The notes under the pieces: model-generated
What the model was told of the DNA's origin: nothing
Databases searched by the model: none
Seen by the model: the letters and a program-made list of their open reading frames with translations, nothing else
Shown: positions 42,431 to 55,381 of the stretch, one piece after another
Numbering within the stretch: position 1 is the stretch's first letter
Layout: every line of letters starts with the position of its first letter
Origin: Terfezia claveryi
Lineage: Eukaryota; Ascomycota; Pezizomycetes; Pezizales; Pezizaceae
Direction: 5' to 3'
Length of the DNA stretch: 64,000 bases
Assembly (NCBI GenBank): GCA_015179025.1
Contig: WHUX01000063.1
Coordinates: 1 to 64,000 of the forward strand
Translations under genes and position numbers: made by a program

Positions 42431-45400
42431 ATGTCAAACGCCCACGACCAACTTGCCGCTCGCATCACCACCGCACAGCGTAGAGAAGCAGCCCAGTTTC
42501 TATGCCACAAGTGCCCTCTGCATTTTCCTTCCGAACTGTCGTGGTGGAGACATCTAAAGGACTCGCACCCCGATACCTTAGCGGAGTTCACTACCGAGGA
42601 AGCTCTGGCAGATTATCGTGCCCTGAAGAGAGAAGAATGTAGGATCAGCAAATTGTAGGTGTTTTTTTGCTTTCCGTTTCCTATACGGAGGTGGAGCCGC
42701 AAATTGAATATACTGGCTGATGGTTGCTCAATGCATATGCAGGCGTTCGAGAATTGAGCAACAGCAGCAGTCTGAGAACTCGGCAGAATGGAGTCAGCCA
42801 GGGCAAGGACAGGTTGCCCGTGGATCCAGGGCCGCCAGAGTTGGTATAACCAAAGGACTGGAAACCCTCCGCTTAGAGAAACAACAGTCTGAGGGTAACA
42901 AAATTAAGGGGGATGACGAGGAGGACCTGGAAATGGCAGAATCTCCATCCTCTCCAATTAGATCTTCTGGGCGGAACAGACAAGCCCCACAGGCAGATGG
43001 AGGTAACAGACGATTTCGCACAGTGCAGCAGAAAAATCTGAGTGGAGGACGAGGCGGAGGTGAGTCCTATTTATACATAGCGTTATATTCATATTTGCTT
43101 TTTCTATGTGCTTCTGATGCTGATCAAGATCCTGGGACAGGGCGTCGTACTAAAGAACCTATTGATCCAGATTTCGACCGGAGTCTCCCAGAAGCTGCCG
43201 GGGCTAAACAAACTCGCCGCCTCTTTGATCCATCACAGCCGCTTAGTTTGTTCAAAAATGAGGATAGTACTAAAAGGCTTGACAACGCTCCCGCTGCAAT
43301 CGCTAGTAATACTGCCCAGGCCTCTTCCAGAGCACGTGCTCCGCGGGCGAAGAAGGAAAATAAAACACCCAAAGGGCGTGGTGAAAAATTAACAGCTTTA
43401 GCAATTTCCGCACCCGAGGTACAAAGCCGTGAGGCCGGTAAACACTTCATTATGCGTAACCTTGGGCATGACACACAAGCTCAGCAATCGGTGCAACTTG
43501 TGCTACATCCCCAATCGCAATCACGAATGGAGACCGAAGATGGATCGATCTCTGGAGATGACCCAAGCCTCAAGATGGTGAGACAGCCGGAGACTAGACC
43601 AATTTCTGGCGATCAACTTTTATCAGAAGTGAAAGGTATCTACGCAGGTCTCGTTATGGTTGAAGCCAAGTGTGTAGAGGTAGACGGAAAGCAAGCAGCT
43701 CAAGCAAAGGCCATGGAAGTTGAAGGGCTGAAACCACCACGTTTGACAAACGAGCAATGGCAGGCATTAATTGCGCTACATAGGACTCTGTTGCACGAAC
43801 ATCATGACTTTTTCCTTGCATCGCAGCATCCTTCATCTTCTCAAGCTCTTCGCCGGCTGGCGGCTAAGTATGAAATGCCAGCTCGAATGTGGAGGCATGG
43901 CATTCATTCCTTCCTCGAACTACTTCGGCATAGACTACCATACTCGTTGGAGCACATGCTGACCTTCATTTACCTCGCATACTCTATAATGGCTTTGCTG
44001 TACGAGACCGTTCCTGCATTCGAGGACACCTGGATCGAGTGTTTGGGGGACTTAGGGAGATACCGGATGGCGATAGAAGACGACGATATAAGAGACAGGG
44101 AAGTTTGGACCAATGTTGCAAGATCATGGTATTCGAAAGCTGCAGACAAGAAGCCCACAGTTGGAAGACTCTACCACCATATTGCCATTCTGGCAAGACC
44201 AAACGTCCTCCAGCAACTCTTTTTCTATTGCAAGTCTTTGACAGTGGGGCAACCATTCGCGTCGGCCCGAGAGTCGATACTCTCTTTATTCGAGCCTATT
44301 CTTTCCAGCAAATCTACAGCAAGCCGCAGCCAGCCTGTGGACGTGAAATTCATCACTCTACACGGAATCTGGTTCACACATACTGACTTGGATCGTTTCG
44401 ATGGTGTTTTGGACGAATATATGAGTTTGTTGGACAAGCACATCAGCAAAGTGGCCGAGAAGTGGACTGTGTCAGGATGCCTAGTCGCAGTTTGCAACAT
44501 TGCAGCGCTATACCAATACAATTCTCGCACAAGTAAGCTTAGACAAGCTTGGAGGGAAGGTACTGTCACCATTAAGGAGGAAGAAATGGAAAATTCTACG
44601 GCATTGAATATTGGTGAGACCACAGGTAATGAGTATGATAGCCTTCTCCCTCCGCTCCCCCGCGAGGCTTCCTCAGAGCATGCTACCCCGCTTCTTGCCA
44701 TCACTTCCGGCAAAGCGCAAAGTCCGTTTAATGAGACCAAAGCGTCAGTGGCTGCTGCAATCAAACAAGAGGCAGGAGATGAAGGTTCCTGGGTCCCTTT
44801 GGAATATGCCATAAAAATGAGCTTCTCAATTCTCGGGCTTGTCCTTGAGCGCGTCAATGACAACCATGTTCTTCCTCATGTTCACACTTTCATGGTCTTT
44901 CTTTATCATATGACAAACTCGACTCCTGCAATGCGACTTATCGAGCAAGATTTTCCCTTTGAGAGTCTGGCTAGTTTTCTTAATTCGTTGATTATGGCAG
45001 AAGCAAGGTCATTGAGCCAAGTGGAATCGACAATCCATTTCGAACTTGATGAGTTCCCCAAGAGGCAAGGACGCCCACTTCCTGAGGATTGGACTTTACG
45101 AGGGCTTGAATTCACTAGAGATTATTTCCCACCAGGCTGGATAGAAGGGGCTAAGGTCGATGATGAGGAAAGGCTGCTTGAGCTCCCTTCCTTTCTTGCA
45201 GCAAGAAAGGAGAGAATTCTTTGGTTGGGTTATATGATAGCGAAGGTGAGCAGTGTAAGACGAAGGCTTGCACATTCAGCATTGACCAGTGTGATAGGGC
45301 GGTGATTGGTTAAGCTACAGCGCAAAGACCGAAACATTTTCTGTACACAGAGGTGTTCTTGAGCGAATCAAGGCCTACAAAGAGGCGGCACAGATTAAGA

Positions 45401-46484
45401 AGGAAGAGGAATGCATGCCATATATCAAACCCGAGGCAGAGTCGGATGTGGAAATGGGAATTCCCTCCATTGCTGAAGATGACTTTGGCGACTTCGAAGA
45501 TCTGGAAAAATCTGAGGATCTTCAGCAACTCCGTGCGTTAAAATTAAAGCAGCGTGAGCTCAAGACTCAACTACAATCCGGGGGAACCTTGGGGGAGGAA
45601 GAAATGTACCATGAGTCCAGCCGCAGCAGGGTCTCTGCTCGGGAAGCTCTTCGACCAAACTTCACGATTCTCGTAGTCGATACAAATTTCATGCTTTCGT
45701 CCTTGGACGTATTTAAGTTAATGGTTGTAAACAATGATTGGTCTGTCGTTGTTCCTAACACGGGTATGTTCCCACAATTCAGTGCTGACTGCGGCCTAAA
45801 TACTCGGGAAGGGGAGCCTTACTAAATTTTACTATAGTCATGACAGAATTGATGGGGCTCACCAGCTCCCCCACTGTGGGTTCTGCCGCCAGTAACGCTA
45901 TCGCCGCTATTCAGGCCAGCATCGTTGCCAAAAAGGACCTGCGTATAATTACTGCCAAGGGCAGTAACGTCACCAACATGGGCACGAATATGGGATTCTA
46001 CAAAGAGAAATTAGAGGAGTATTACGAAGGCGCCGACATGAGCATTGATGATGTGATAATCGCCATCACCGAAGCCCAAGGGAAGCTTCGTGTCGAAATG
46101 ATGCGAGCGAATGGAAATGATGCTGGAACTGCCCAACCTGCAGTCTTGGTCACTGATGATCGAAACATGCGTGTGAAAGCGACTGCAAAGAAAATTCCCG
46201 CACTTTCTGCTTCGGCAGTGAAGGCTATACTCCAACCCCAGGCTCCGAAACTTCAAGCATCAAGAATGAAAAGGAAACCAACCGTTACTACTACCCCTTT
46301 AGCGAGTCTGAGGCAAACTTTCCCCGAAGCTACTGAAGAGGATCTTCTAAATGCTCTTCAGGAGGCGGATGAGAATCTCGAAGTTGCAGAAATGAATCTA
46401 TATACTAACATTGCAACTAAGTCACCCGGTATGCAAAAACGAAGGCTAACAAAAGAGCAAGGGAGGGTGGCCGGAGCAGGATGA
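42431..46484 (+). CDS. SMG6: EST1/SMG6-type protein with C2H2-like finger, EST1 domain, PIN and CUE domains
   Basis: Related to SMG6/EST1A, which cuts mRNA in nonsense-mediated decay and is linked to telomerase in some species. Exons 42431-42654, 42743-43059, 43129-45245, 45328-45763, 45838-46484 are in phase and give 1246 aa. Residues about 20-45 contain CHKCPLHFPSELSWWRHLKDSH, a C2H2-like finger. The EST1 helical region (about 385-560) has EHHDFFLASQHPSSSQ, TWIECLGDLGRYRMA and VGRLYHHIAILARPN, the 14-3-3/TPR-like core and DNA/RNA-binding part. PIN (about 997-1150): FTILVVDTNFMLSSLDVFKL, VMTELMGLT, SIDDVII and VLVTDDRNMRVKA, keeping the acidic metal-binding residues. A CUE-like segment follows (about 1183-1220: LASLRQTFPEATEEDLLNAL), suggesting ubiquitin binding. 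Intron 2 (69 nt) has no stop and is in frame. The intron 3 boundary (GTGAGC...CAAAG) is the least certain. ATG 42431 is the first in frame. Confidence 0.9.
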
Positions 46485-49157
46485 AAGGTGAGCAAAGCAT
46501 GAATCTAGAAGCAGTCCCGTCCCCGACGTTGCGCCTCAAGTCAGCCCCATCATAAATAAGGCTATACCGCTTTTCTTATTCGTTTTTAGCAACATCACCA
46601 AATAACGTGGTATTGCGAGGCGGGACTATGTCTGAGGACAAATGTCCCACGATCCCCCAGGCCAAAGCACTAGAAGGACATTTCCTACTTTTCTTTTCGC
46701 AAAGTTTGTTGCTAGTTGCTGTTGGTTGTTGCTGGTTGCTAGTCTTGGGTGGAAATGAAGTGCTTGAGTAGCATTGATTGGTAGCGGTGGATTGGCACAG
46801 CTGAAGGATGGATAATGAAGATTCACTGTGGGGGTTTTATGGTTATGGAGGCAAACACCAACCTATGAAGGCAACAGTAACACAATCTTGGGAATTATTA
46901 CTGAAAGCATTCTACGCAAGGCAGTCAGATTTCTGTTGAACTAGTCCCTCTCTCTGCTTACCTTTTGAGGTTTTTCGTTTCCTTTGCATTCACAAGCGTT
47001 TCATAATCTCCTCACCCTTGTTTCCTTAAATTACTTTTCTTAACATAAAAAAGCGAGTCTTGATTTCACTGGAAATGAAGGGATTTACGGAAAAGTTAGG
47101 TGGTTTTCTAAATAAGGATATTTAATACATGAGGGAACTTGGGTATGTTACTATAGATTTGGTAAAATGAATGGTGCTTATGAACATAAAAATACCTCGT
47201 CCCCCCGCCCCCTCCTCCTCAACCGAGGGGGCAATCACCACTTATTCATTGTTGGGGGGGGGGGGTTGAATTTGGTGTGTATACCCTAATGTGTACCTGG
47301 TTGCTCTGACAGTGCTTCAACAAAATACAGAAAAAGGCACCCGGTATACTCTTTACGGCGGAGTTATTCAATAACATTGCTCCTTTGCTATTCGCTTGTT
47401 TAGCTGGATCCTTGGATGATGAGCCGCCAATAATAGGCTGGGCGAATTTCGACGAGTACGGAAAATCAGGGGTCTATAGAGGCTAGACGGGAATACATTC
47501 AATCTGATCGGACTAGGACAGGCTCGAGCTTCGCAAGCGTTGGGAAATCACAGATGGGGCAATTCTATGAAGAATATGAAGACACAGGTGTTGAGGAAAG
47601 GACAATTGAGAGCTTTCATAGAAGGCTAGAGAGAGACCTTAATTATTAGAAGGTACAGACTATCAACATCACGAGGAATGCAATGAGGGATGGTGGGTGG
47701 TTGGCATTGTCATGGTGAGTAACAACGGCATAGCTTGTGCTTGCTATTACATATATCTATCTCTGCAAGGCAATGCATGAGAAGGACTTGGGAACAACGC
47801 ACAGAGCAACATTATGCACATCTCCGGCGGCGGTGGCAAACTGAGGGATGGTTACTTATGCTTAACCGCAGATACTTAACGAAACGCCGATCTTCCCTAT
47901 AGACGAGACTGGAATCTTGACATTTAGGTCGTCTGGTTATAACATTTAGGCAGCAGCAACGTGTGGAGGGGCTAGTGGAAGCCCAGACTACTACGACACC
48001 CTGTGGATGAGCACGGATTAGGCAACAGCAGGTCACTCGTAGGGGAGGGACGAAAAATACGAAAAATTTCTGCACTCGACCGGGCGATGTGCGCAGTCAG
48101 AAGAGATTCGTTCTTCAGCGCGGAATCCGCGCGATGACGCTATTGCTGCCAAGCGATAGTCATTGGTAGCCTTCCTTCAACACCAACTGGGCTACGGTAC
48201 ACTCAGTCACAGAACATGTGGACCAAAGCTTTCGTTTATGAGCGAGATTACGATTGGAATCAGGGGGAACAGGGGCCTTTTTTTTTAGAGTAGCCTTTTG
48301 AACGTTGTAGTAAGTCCTAATTCGCAGTTTCCAACAGAAGGCCTGTGGAGGGCCCCCGCATGCATAGGATTCCGCGCAGCCAATTCCCCCCCTTTCTATC
48401 TCCGTGACTCCGCGGGCCTTATCGGTAGCTAATTCTGCGTAAATTTCTTCGCAAACACAAAACACGATTTCCTAGCCTTGTCGTCCTCAACAGAAGGGTG
48501 TAGCTTATTCTGCAGTAGGCAATACGCCAATTGTGTCAAAGCACTCTGCTTGCGCTCTATTGACTGAACCTGATTACAAAACGGGCGATAGAAGGGCTGA
48601 CAGCGATACTGTCACCCCAGGGTGTATAATGTTGTCCTAGCACACGAACACCTCATTTGAATTGGTTGAATAATCTCACAGATGCAGTCATATATCCAAC
48701 CAAATTATTGAACTTCAGCTATTGAATCATCCAATTAGGTACAGTACTCCCTGGCTTCTTTTTTTCCGATTCTGACAGATCACAACACCGCGGGAGGGTT
48801 GAGGACAATAGTTTTTTATTTGGACCCCTCCGTACCCGCTCTCATGAGTTGGTGAGTTGTTATTCTTTGCTGATGGTTATTTGATAACTCCCAAGGGGAG
48901 TGCCTTTTGGGTCGATATTATATCTTGTGTGTTCTTGTTCGCTATGAATACAGAGCATTCAGCGCTCTGGCTTCCTATACTAAGGCTTTCGTGCTGAACA
49001 TACACCGTACCATTCCCCCTTGAATTGGTACGTTGAACTGCATAGTTTGCTTTTCTACCAGTTCTCATACTGGCCGCCTGCTTAGATGAAAATCGTTGCT
49101 GTTTGTGTCAAGGCTCACGCTGGGGCCTGTTGTGCCAAACACCCGACCATTGTTCAG
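46485..49157. other. Intergenic, no convincing gene
   Basis: Only short ORFs. Simple sequence includes GTTGCT/GGTTGC repeats (46705-46745), a C-rich then G-run pair (47203-47270), and a CCAGACTA motif at 47983-47990. Nothing else recognised. Confidence 0.5.
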
Positions 49158-50035
49158 CCCCTTGTTTATTGGTGCTGTAGATAGTTCGAATCATGCCTAG
49201 ATCGCATAGCCAATGCTGCCGTAACATAAAATGCCTTCTGAGAACCAAACATCGATTATAGAAGCTTCTAGGCCTTTCGGTAGATGTAATTGCTTCTCAT
49301 ATATGTATGATGAAAAATACCGTGGGCTAGCAGTCATTGGTCGGCGCTGGGTATTATAAACTCGGGTATAAGCAGAGCAGCAGCCCGTATAAAACCGCAA
49401 CCAACGCCCAACCACCTATTGTTTCAGTCCCTGTTGATTGGTGCTGTAGATTGTTTCGAATCAGGCCTATATAGATCGCATAGTCGTAGCATAAAATGCC
49501 TTCTGGTGTAAAAGTGAGAACCAAACATCGATTATAGAAGCTTTTAGGCCTTTCGGTAGATGTAATAGCTTCTCATATATGTGTGATGAAAAATATCATA
49601 AGGTACCGTGGGCTGGCAGTCAGTCATTGGTCGGCGCTGGGTATTATAAACTCGGGCATAAGCAGAGTAGCAGCCCGTATAAACTGATAAAATCGTACCG
49701 CACCCAACACCGGACTACCTATTGTTTCAGTCCCTGTTGATTGGTGCTGTGAATTGTTTCGAATCAGGCGTATGTAGATGGCATAGCCAATACTGAAGTA
49801 GCAAGAGATTGCCTTCTGGTGTATAAGTGGGATCCAAATGTCGATTATATAGGTTTCAAAGTCTTTTAGGCCATTCGTTATATGTAATAGCTTTTCATAT
49901 AATGTGCCACAGTGATAATAATATCATGGGGTATCGTTGGCTGGCAGTCATTGTTCGGCCCTTTGGTATTATCAGCTCGGGTATAAGCAGAGCAGCCCGT
50001 ATAAACTGATAACATCGTACCACACCCAAAAACTG
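49158..50035. repeat. Three tandem copies of a ~280-310 bp unit
   Basis: Units start near 49158, 49435 and 49735, each at TTGATTGGTGCTGT (TTTATTGG in the first). Each contains GTTTCGAATCAGGC, then ATAAAATGCCTTCTG, ACCAAACATCGATTATAG, TTTAGGCCTTTCGGTAGATG, CAGTCATTGGTCGGCGCTGG and AGCAGCCCGTATAAAC. Copies 1 and 2 are closest; copy 3 is more diverged. No coding frame is kept across units. Confidence 0.88.
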
Positions 50036-52900
50036 TACTTTGTACAAAGCCTCAGGACTATAAACCTCAGGTAAGTTTGTGAAAAGGCAGAGGGTTTTTA
50101 TGGCAAGTCGACTGGTTGCATGTAAATGCACCTTAGTCTCGGTCCCGCTGGGCGTTGCATTAAGTTGTATTGCATAAATAATTATGCAGCTTGGGCGACA
50201 ACCCTTTGATTCTTCATTCAATTTTTTTGTTGGTAGCATGACACCTTATGCCCGAACGTGTGTTACTCAAGAATAGATGTTTCTCTGGGGTAATTGTAGA
50301 CCCTTTTTTCGTTGCAATTGTTTTTTCTTGTTTAGTAAAAAAATTTATAAAGGTCCTGTGGTGGTATGTCGGGCGAGATGATGTAAAGAAATCAGTCGAA
50401 ATGAATATTTATTATTGTTTTCGATAATATTATTGACGGTATGCTGAAATATTTCTGTGCAGAAGAAGGAGTGAATTGTATGGTAAGTAGCTTGACAATT
50501 GTTTCTGCTCCTCCGAGATGGCGGGTCGCTATGGAAGGTTAAAGCCGTAAAAAATAATAAGGTGGGGGGGGGGGGACGGCTTATAAAATACTTTAGGGGC
50601 CTCTCCAAGTGTCTCACATTGACAAGCAGTCCAAGTAGACTATTGTAACTGCACAGTTTCCCATTAGTTGTTAAATGACACGCAACAAATTCTTCCGTGG
50701 GATCTTCCCCTCCCGCATCCGAACCATCCCGAGACTAAACCACCTCCCCACCAGTGAAAACACCAGAGTCTGAAGCGTCAGCTTATCTCACAGCTAGTCG
50801 GGTTTATCTGAAGTGGGTTTATTTGGATAACCATACGTTTCTGTCAGTATTTTGCTTTGAAGCATTTTGCGGCATCCGAAAATCAGTTCTTCGCCTGGTC
50901 AATGTCAGGGCGAAGGCCCAGTAACTGACGGAGGCATCCCTCATCGAATTCAGCCCTCGAGCAGAGCACCACCCAATAACTCATCGGACGGGAGGTCCGA
51001 GCGGCTAGTTGGGGCGGGGTCGTATACGGCATACTCGACGGAAAACGTGGCATGCCCACAGCCAATCGTAACCACCCCTGCCTACGTTCGTACCACACAC
51101 ACTACATTTAGTCGCATAAGACGTGATTGTTTAGCCATTTGATATGCAATGTAGTACCTGTGGGCCGCGCCAAGTGTGCGCACCACGCAAGTCCCAAGAT
51201 ATACTCTATAATGCCTAGCGCATAATAGCTGGTTCGCAAAGCTCTCTGCCTTTTCTGCCTACGGGGTACAGTCCGTACGGACTGTTCCTGGCATTACGTG
51301 GGGTGGGTATAATGTACATCCCATAATTCTTTCTGCCTCTTCAAAATAAGTCCGCACTTAGCGTGCATAAGCGAGCTGCAAGTATTAAGCCCGGCCGCAG
51401 AGCCTCCGATCTTCGGTGGGATGGGTTGCAATCAGACACATTTGGTTGCACAGGCATTTTGTGTAACCACACTTATCTCGATTAGCGAACTCTGACTAGC
51501 CAGACTAATCTGATCGAGACTAGACTTGGTGGTGCCATTGGTTGGCACTATTTGCGCACCATCTGACTGGAAAAAAATCATGTAGGTACATAAATCTCTA
51601 CATAAATTCGTATGGACAATCCTTTACAATACTTGGACCGAATAGAATCATTCATTTAGCCAACTGCGTAACCATATGCCCCTTGCATCCCAGCTTGACA
51701 ATCTGATTCTACCACTCGATTACAACTGGCAAAAACAGCTAGAGAACTGCGACCCCGCCAGCCCGCGAAATCATGATCACAAATCAAAATCTCAGGGCGG
51801 CCGCGGGCGAGTATATTTTTTTTTTATAATTCCTAGCAAAAATTCACAACGGTTTCAGCATCCTATTTTGGCAAGTCTGCGCAATCGGAATATGCTGCTC
51901 TGCCAGTTGGCCCGGGTACGACCTTACATACCTATGAAGGTAGCTTACTTATATATATGCTAACATTGCTCCTGGGCCTCTGCCGAAACTCGAATCAACA
52001 ACATGGAAGTTGGCATTCGATTGGGATATAATCAATAAACAGGCTGGCTACTAAAGTAACCGCGGGGTCCGGAATCGATGAGTACAGCCGAGTCCTAGGT
52101 TCCTCAATTGACCTTGCTATCCTAATACAAGCTAGTCGGTCACGAATTCTCAGTCATGTAAGCATGGCTGGTATATGTAAGAAGAGAGCACGGTCTCAAT
52201 TCAAAGCTCAAGCTTGCTGGGTGAAGAGATAGATTCGATGAAGGTCAAGGAGGTTAACTAGAGAACTCTTGACTCCATATATAACGTCTGAACGGGTAAC
52301 TTTGATACATGCTATGAACTACAAAGAAAGTTTCTGTCATCGCCCCGACCATTCCTCCGCCATCCCATCTATATCTTCAATGTAAACGGCACGGAAAAAT
52401 TTGGAGAAGTCAAATTTGGAGAAGTCGAAGGTGAAACGAGGCCAGGTTCAAATCTAGAGCATGAAGCGCCATCGGATTCTGACCCAGTGTTTGCTTGTCT
52501 ACAGGTTTGGCAGCCCCGCAAATCTTCTCTCCTCTTCCTCCTCCTCAGCTCCCCGCCCACAACCATCACCACCTAATATTTCACGACAAATACACTCCAG
52601 TTCCAAGATTGTCATATTTATGATGTTTCGACACATCATATACATGATTTTATTAATAGCTGAGGAAGCTTGGCCGACTTCTTGGGGGCTTGTACTGTGC
52701 ACGGTTAGTTAATTGATTACGGGCCGGATAGGGATATAAGAGGAATGGAGTAGCTAGGTATACTTGTAGCATGTATCAGATATATAATACCAGCTCTTGA
52801 CTTTCGCCTTTACATATCCAGTGCTTGCGCCATACCAGCGTCTTTAACGTAGTGAGCCTTTTGTGCCATCTCACTTCTAACAGGTTCGCTTCCTCTTTCC
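50036..52900. other. Intergenic, no convincing gene
   Basis: No domain-bearing ORF. It contains a G run (50562-50573), an 18-bp perfect palindrome (51268-51285), a CCAGACTA motif (51500-51507) followed by TTGGTTGGCAC (51538), and AT-rich segments. Confidence 0.5.
51268..51285. repeat. 18-bp perfect palindrome
   Basis: ACAGTCCGTACGGACTGT reads the same on both strands. Such sites may bind dimeric factors, or may be the footprint left by two joined transposon ends. No gene starts nearby. Confidence 0.9.
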
Positions 52901-52919
52901 CTCAAGCTTATATAATTTG

Positions 52920-53200
52920 CTAATCTTGATGAGAAGGATCGATACCCCATGATAGGTGAGCCCCCTCTTTTGGCCTATGCTCATTGATCTGCCATGCAAT
53001 GGCCCTGAAGCTGAAGAGATTCCATGGGAAGCCAGGAATGAACATCACATTCTGAAAAGTCATGCCGCGTACGATAGCAGTACCTCTTTGGAGAAGTTGC
53101 ATGAGGCTTGCTCCTGTGTTGACCGCTTGTTGCCATGTTCAGGGTTCGGAAAGGTCATTGATTTCAATAATATGCACTGAGCAGTATGGGTTTGCCCACC
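52920..53200 (-). pseudogene. Possible Ty1/copia pol remnant (protease to GAG-pre-integrase region)
   Basis: The minus strand encodes GTAIVRGMTFQNVMFIPGFP followed by WNLFSFRAIAW, which fits the copia pattern G-x-v-x...l-x-n-V-l-y-v-P-g-l-x-x-N-L-l-S, located after the protease active site in Ty1/copia polyproteins. The open frame is only about 60 codons, and no integrase or RT was seen beside it, so it is at best a small fragment. Confidence 0.35.
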
Positions 53201-55370
53201 ATTTCGTTGGTTGTGATTGTTGCCCATCGGTTATCTATTTCTGGGAGCGATCTTTTTTGGTCGCATGACGGCTTTCGTGTATGAGGGCTTCTCCAGTATT
53301 GACGTAAAGGTTTCAATAAGGTTGCGGCAGTAGAAGGAATGTCGGATCTAGTGAATACAGCAGTGTCGGCTACTTACCAAAGAGATCTGAACGGATGTTC
53401 CGGTATTAACTGTGTCCGCAAGTTTCAATCATAAGGCTCAAAAACGAGTGTGTTCTCCGTCCTTCCTGTCATCATCATACTTCAGGACGAAATCTGTCCT
53501 TCGTACGTATCACCCAATATCTGACACCTGTCTGCTGCAGTATCGCATGCTTGTATCCATAGGTAGTTGGATACCTTATGACGTCGTCCCAATTGTCTTG
53601 GTCTTTGCCATCTAGACTAGTGTTAGGCTTCTCGTGTTAGTTGTCTCGTAGCTTCATGCGAGTGTACACGTGCCCAGATACACCTACTCCTCCCCTCTAT
53701 TCGACTCCAACGCTCCACGTAGGTAGGTTAAGCGTTCTTAAACGTAGGAATGTAATTCATTGGAGGGCACTATGGTCGGATGCTGTGGAATCTCCCATGG
53801 TTAACATATAGCGGTCGCAAGAGTGCAAGGTGCCTGTATCAATTATTATGCAAGTTCAATTGCTCGGCACGATCCGACCGGACGGAGGGATGTGATTATA
53901 GATCATGAGCTCATTCGTCGATGTGTTGTTGCTCAAGATTATTCGCAAGACTGCCAGTGTTTGCCGATGGCCGATGTGATCATGAGTCGTGGGCTCAATC
54001 AATTCGTCCATGTGTTGCTACCAAGGGCGCGGCCTCTCCGCGAAGGCAAAGCTGTGAGGAGAATATTTAGATTTGAATGAACATCAAGGAGAATAACTAT
54101 GTTCTCGTGCCATTAACTAGGGAACTCATGAACCCCAATATAACTTCCACGCTGATACCTGTGATACATAAGGTTTCTGCCATCGCCCCATCTGATTATC
54201 CGATGCCGTAGGATTACCTCTACGTCACGTCTTGTCTTCGGTATCCAACAGACTATAATAGATGAGCTGCAGGTAAAGCACGTTGTAGATAGATGGGAAC
54301 AAGGGTATTTGCGAACAAGCATTGGTGAAGTTCATGGCCCCCAGAAATAACACCCCACTAAAGTCTTTGCACCTTCGCATTTTGGGAATTTGTCTTGGCA
54401 TAATATTTAGCGTGGTCATGCAGGCATAACCTCGGAGCATATAATATGTATATGCACTTTCCGGAGGAATTTACATCTACACATAGTGTTATTTGATATT
54501 GTGACCCATGCTCAGGCAGTGATACTTCGGTCCTTGGGAGGCTTTAGCTACCTCCGTATACAATTCGGTTATGCCCATCAAGATGTAATTGCCAGCGGCT
54601 GCTTGAACAATTGCACAGAAACCAGGTAGCCCTTCCCTGACAATCTGAGGAGAGTATACATATGTCGTGCGAATTAACCACACCGAGGATCTTAGTAATT
54701 ATAGCTTTCAATCTTAGGAGGAGTTGATCTAGATTAGTTGTTGAATTCACGGGGGTACTGCAGATTAGAGCTCGCTCTTGGGCAATAATCCGGCACCAGG
54801 GGCGCGCTCAATTGCGGTACCGACAACACTCGACCACTGACAGCAATGTAAGGTCTAGTTGCACACACTCAAGTATAAACAGTACTACTCAAGTACTCCC
54901 TTGGGGACAGGCAGGCACGTAACCCTGGCGAGTCCACTTGGTCAGGAGATTGGCAGAAGATGGAGTAATTGGGAAAAGATGGATGAGCGGGGAAGGTGGC
55001 TAAAGAAAGTGAAGGATGGGGGGAAGAATCGTTCGTGGACTTGGTGGAGACATTCTTTTCCAACCTTGATCTGGTATGAGCGAGGGTGGGGGTTTGTTTT
55101 AAAAGGGGAAGACCGGAGGGAGGAGATTATATTTGTGTCGGGGAAAGGCCGGTCAGGGGCGTTGTGGAGGAGGACGGGGTTATTTCTCTTATATCAATCT
55201 CTTTGGTTCGGGAGGCTGGGCGTTCATGTAGCCCGTTGTTCCGTGGATGTACCGGGGCCCGCCTTTCAAGGTGAGGGAACGGGGCCGTCTCATAGCCTTA
55301 GGCCCCAGCTCTTGCACTATAGGCTCCACAGACGTATAGACTTCAAGAAGAAAAAAATGAATAAACTCAA
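53200..55370. other. Intergenic, no convincing gene
   Basis: Short ORFs only. A 218-codon frame at 54859-55515 runs over purine-rich DNA and into the hairpin at 55382-55473, without a recognised domain; I do not call it a gene. Confidence 0.5.
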
Positions 55371-55381
55371 GTACTCCAGCT

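Noticed and set aside
44225..44863. 212-codon minus-strand ORF
   Set aside because: Shadow of the EST1/PIN gene; the plus-strand frame carries the conserved domains.
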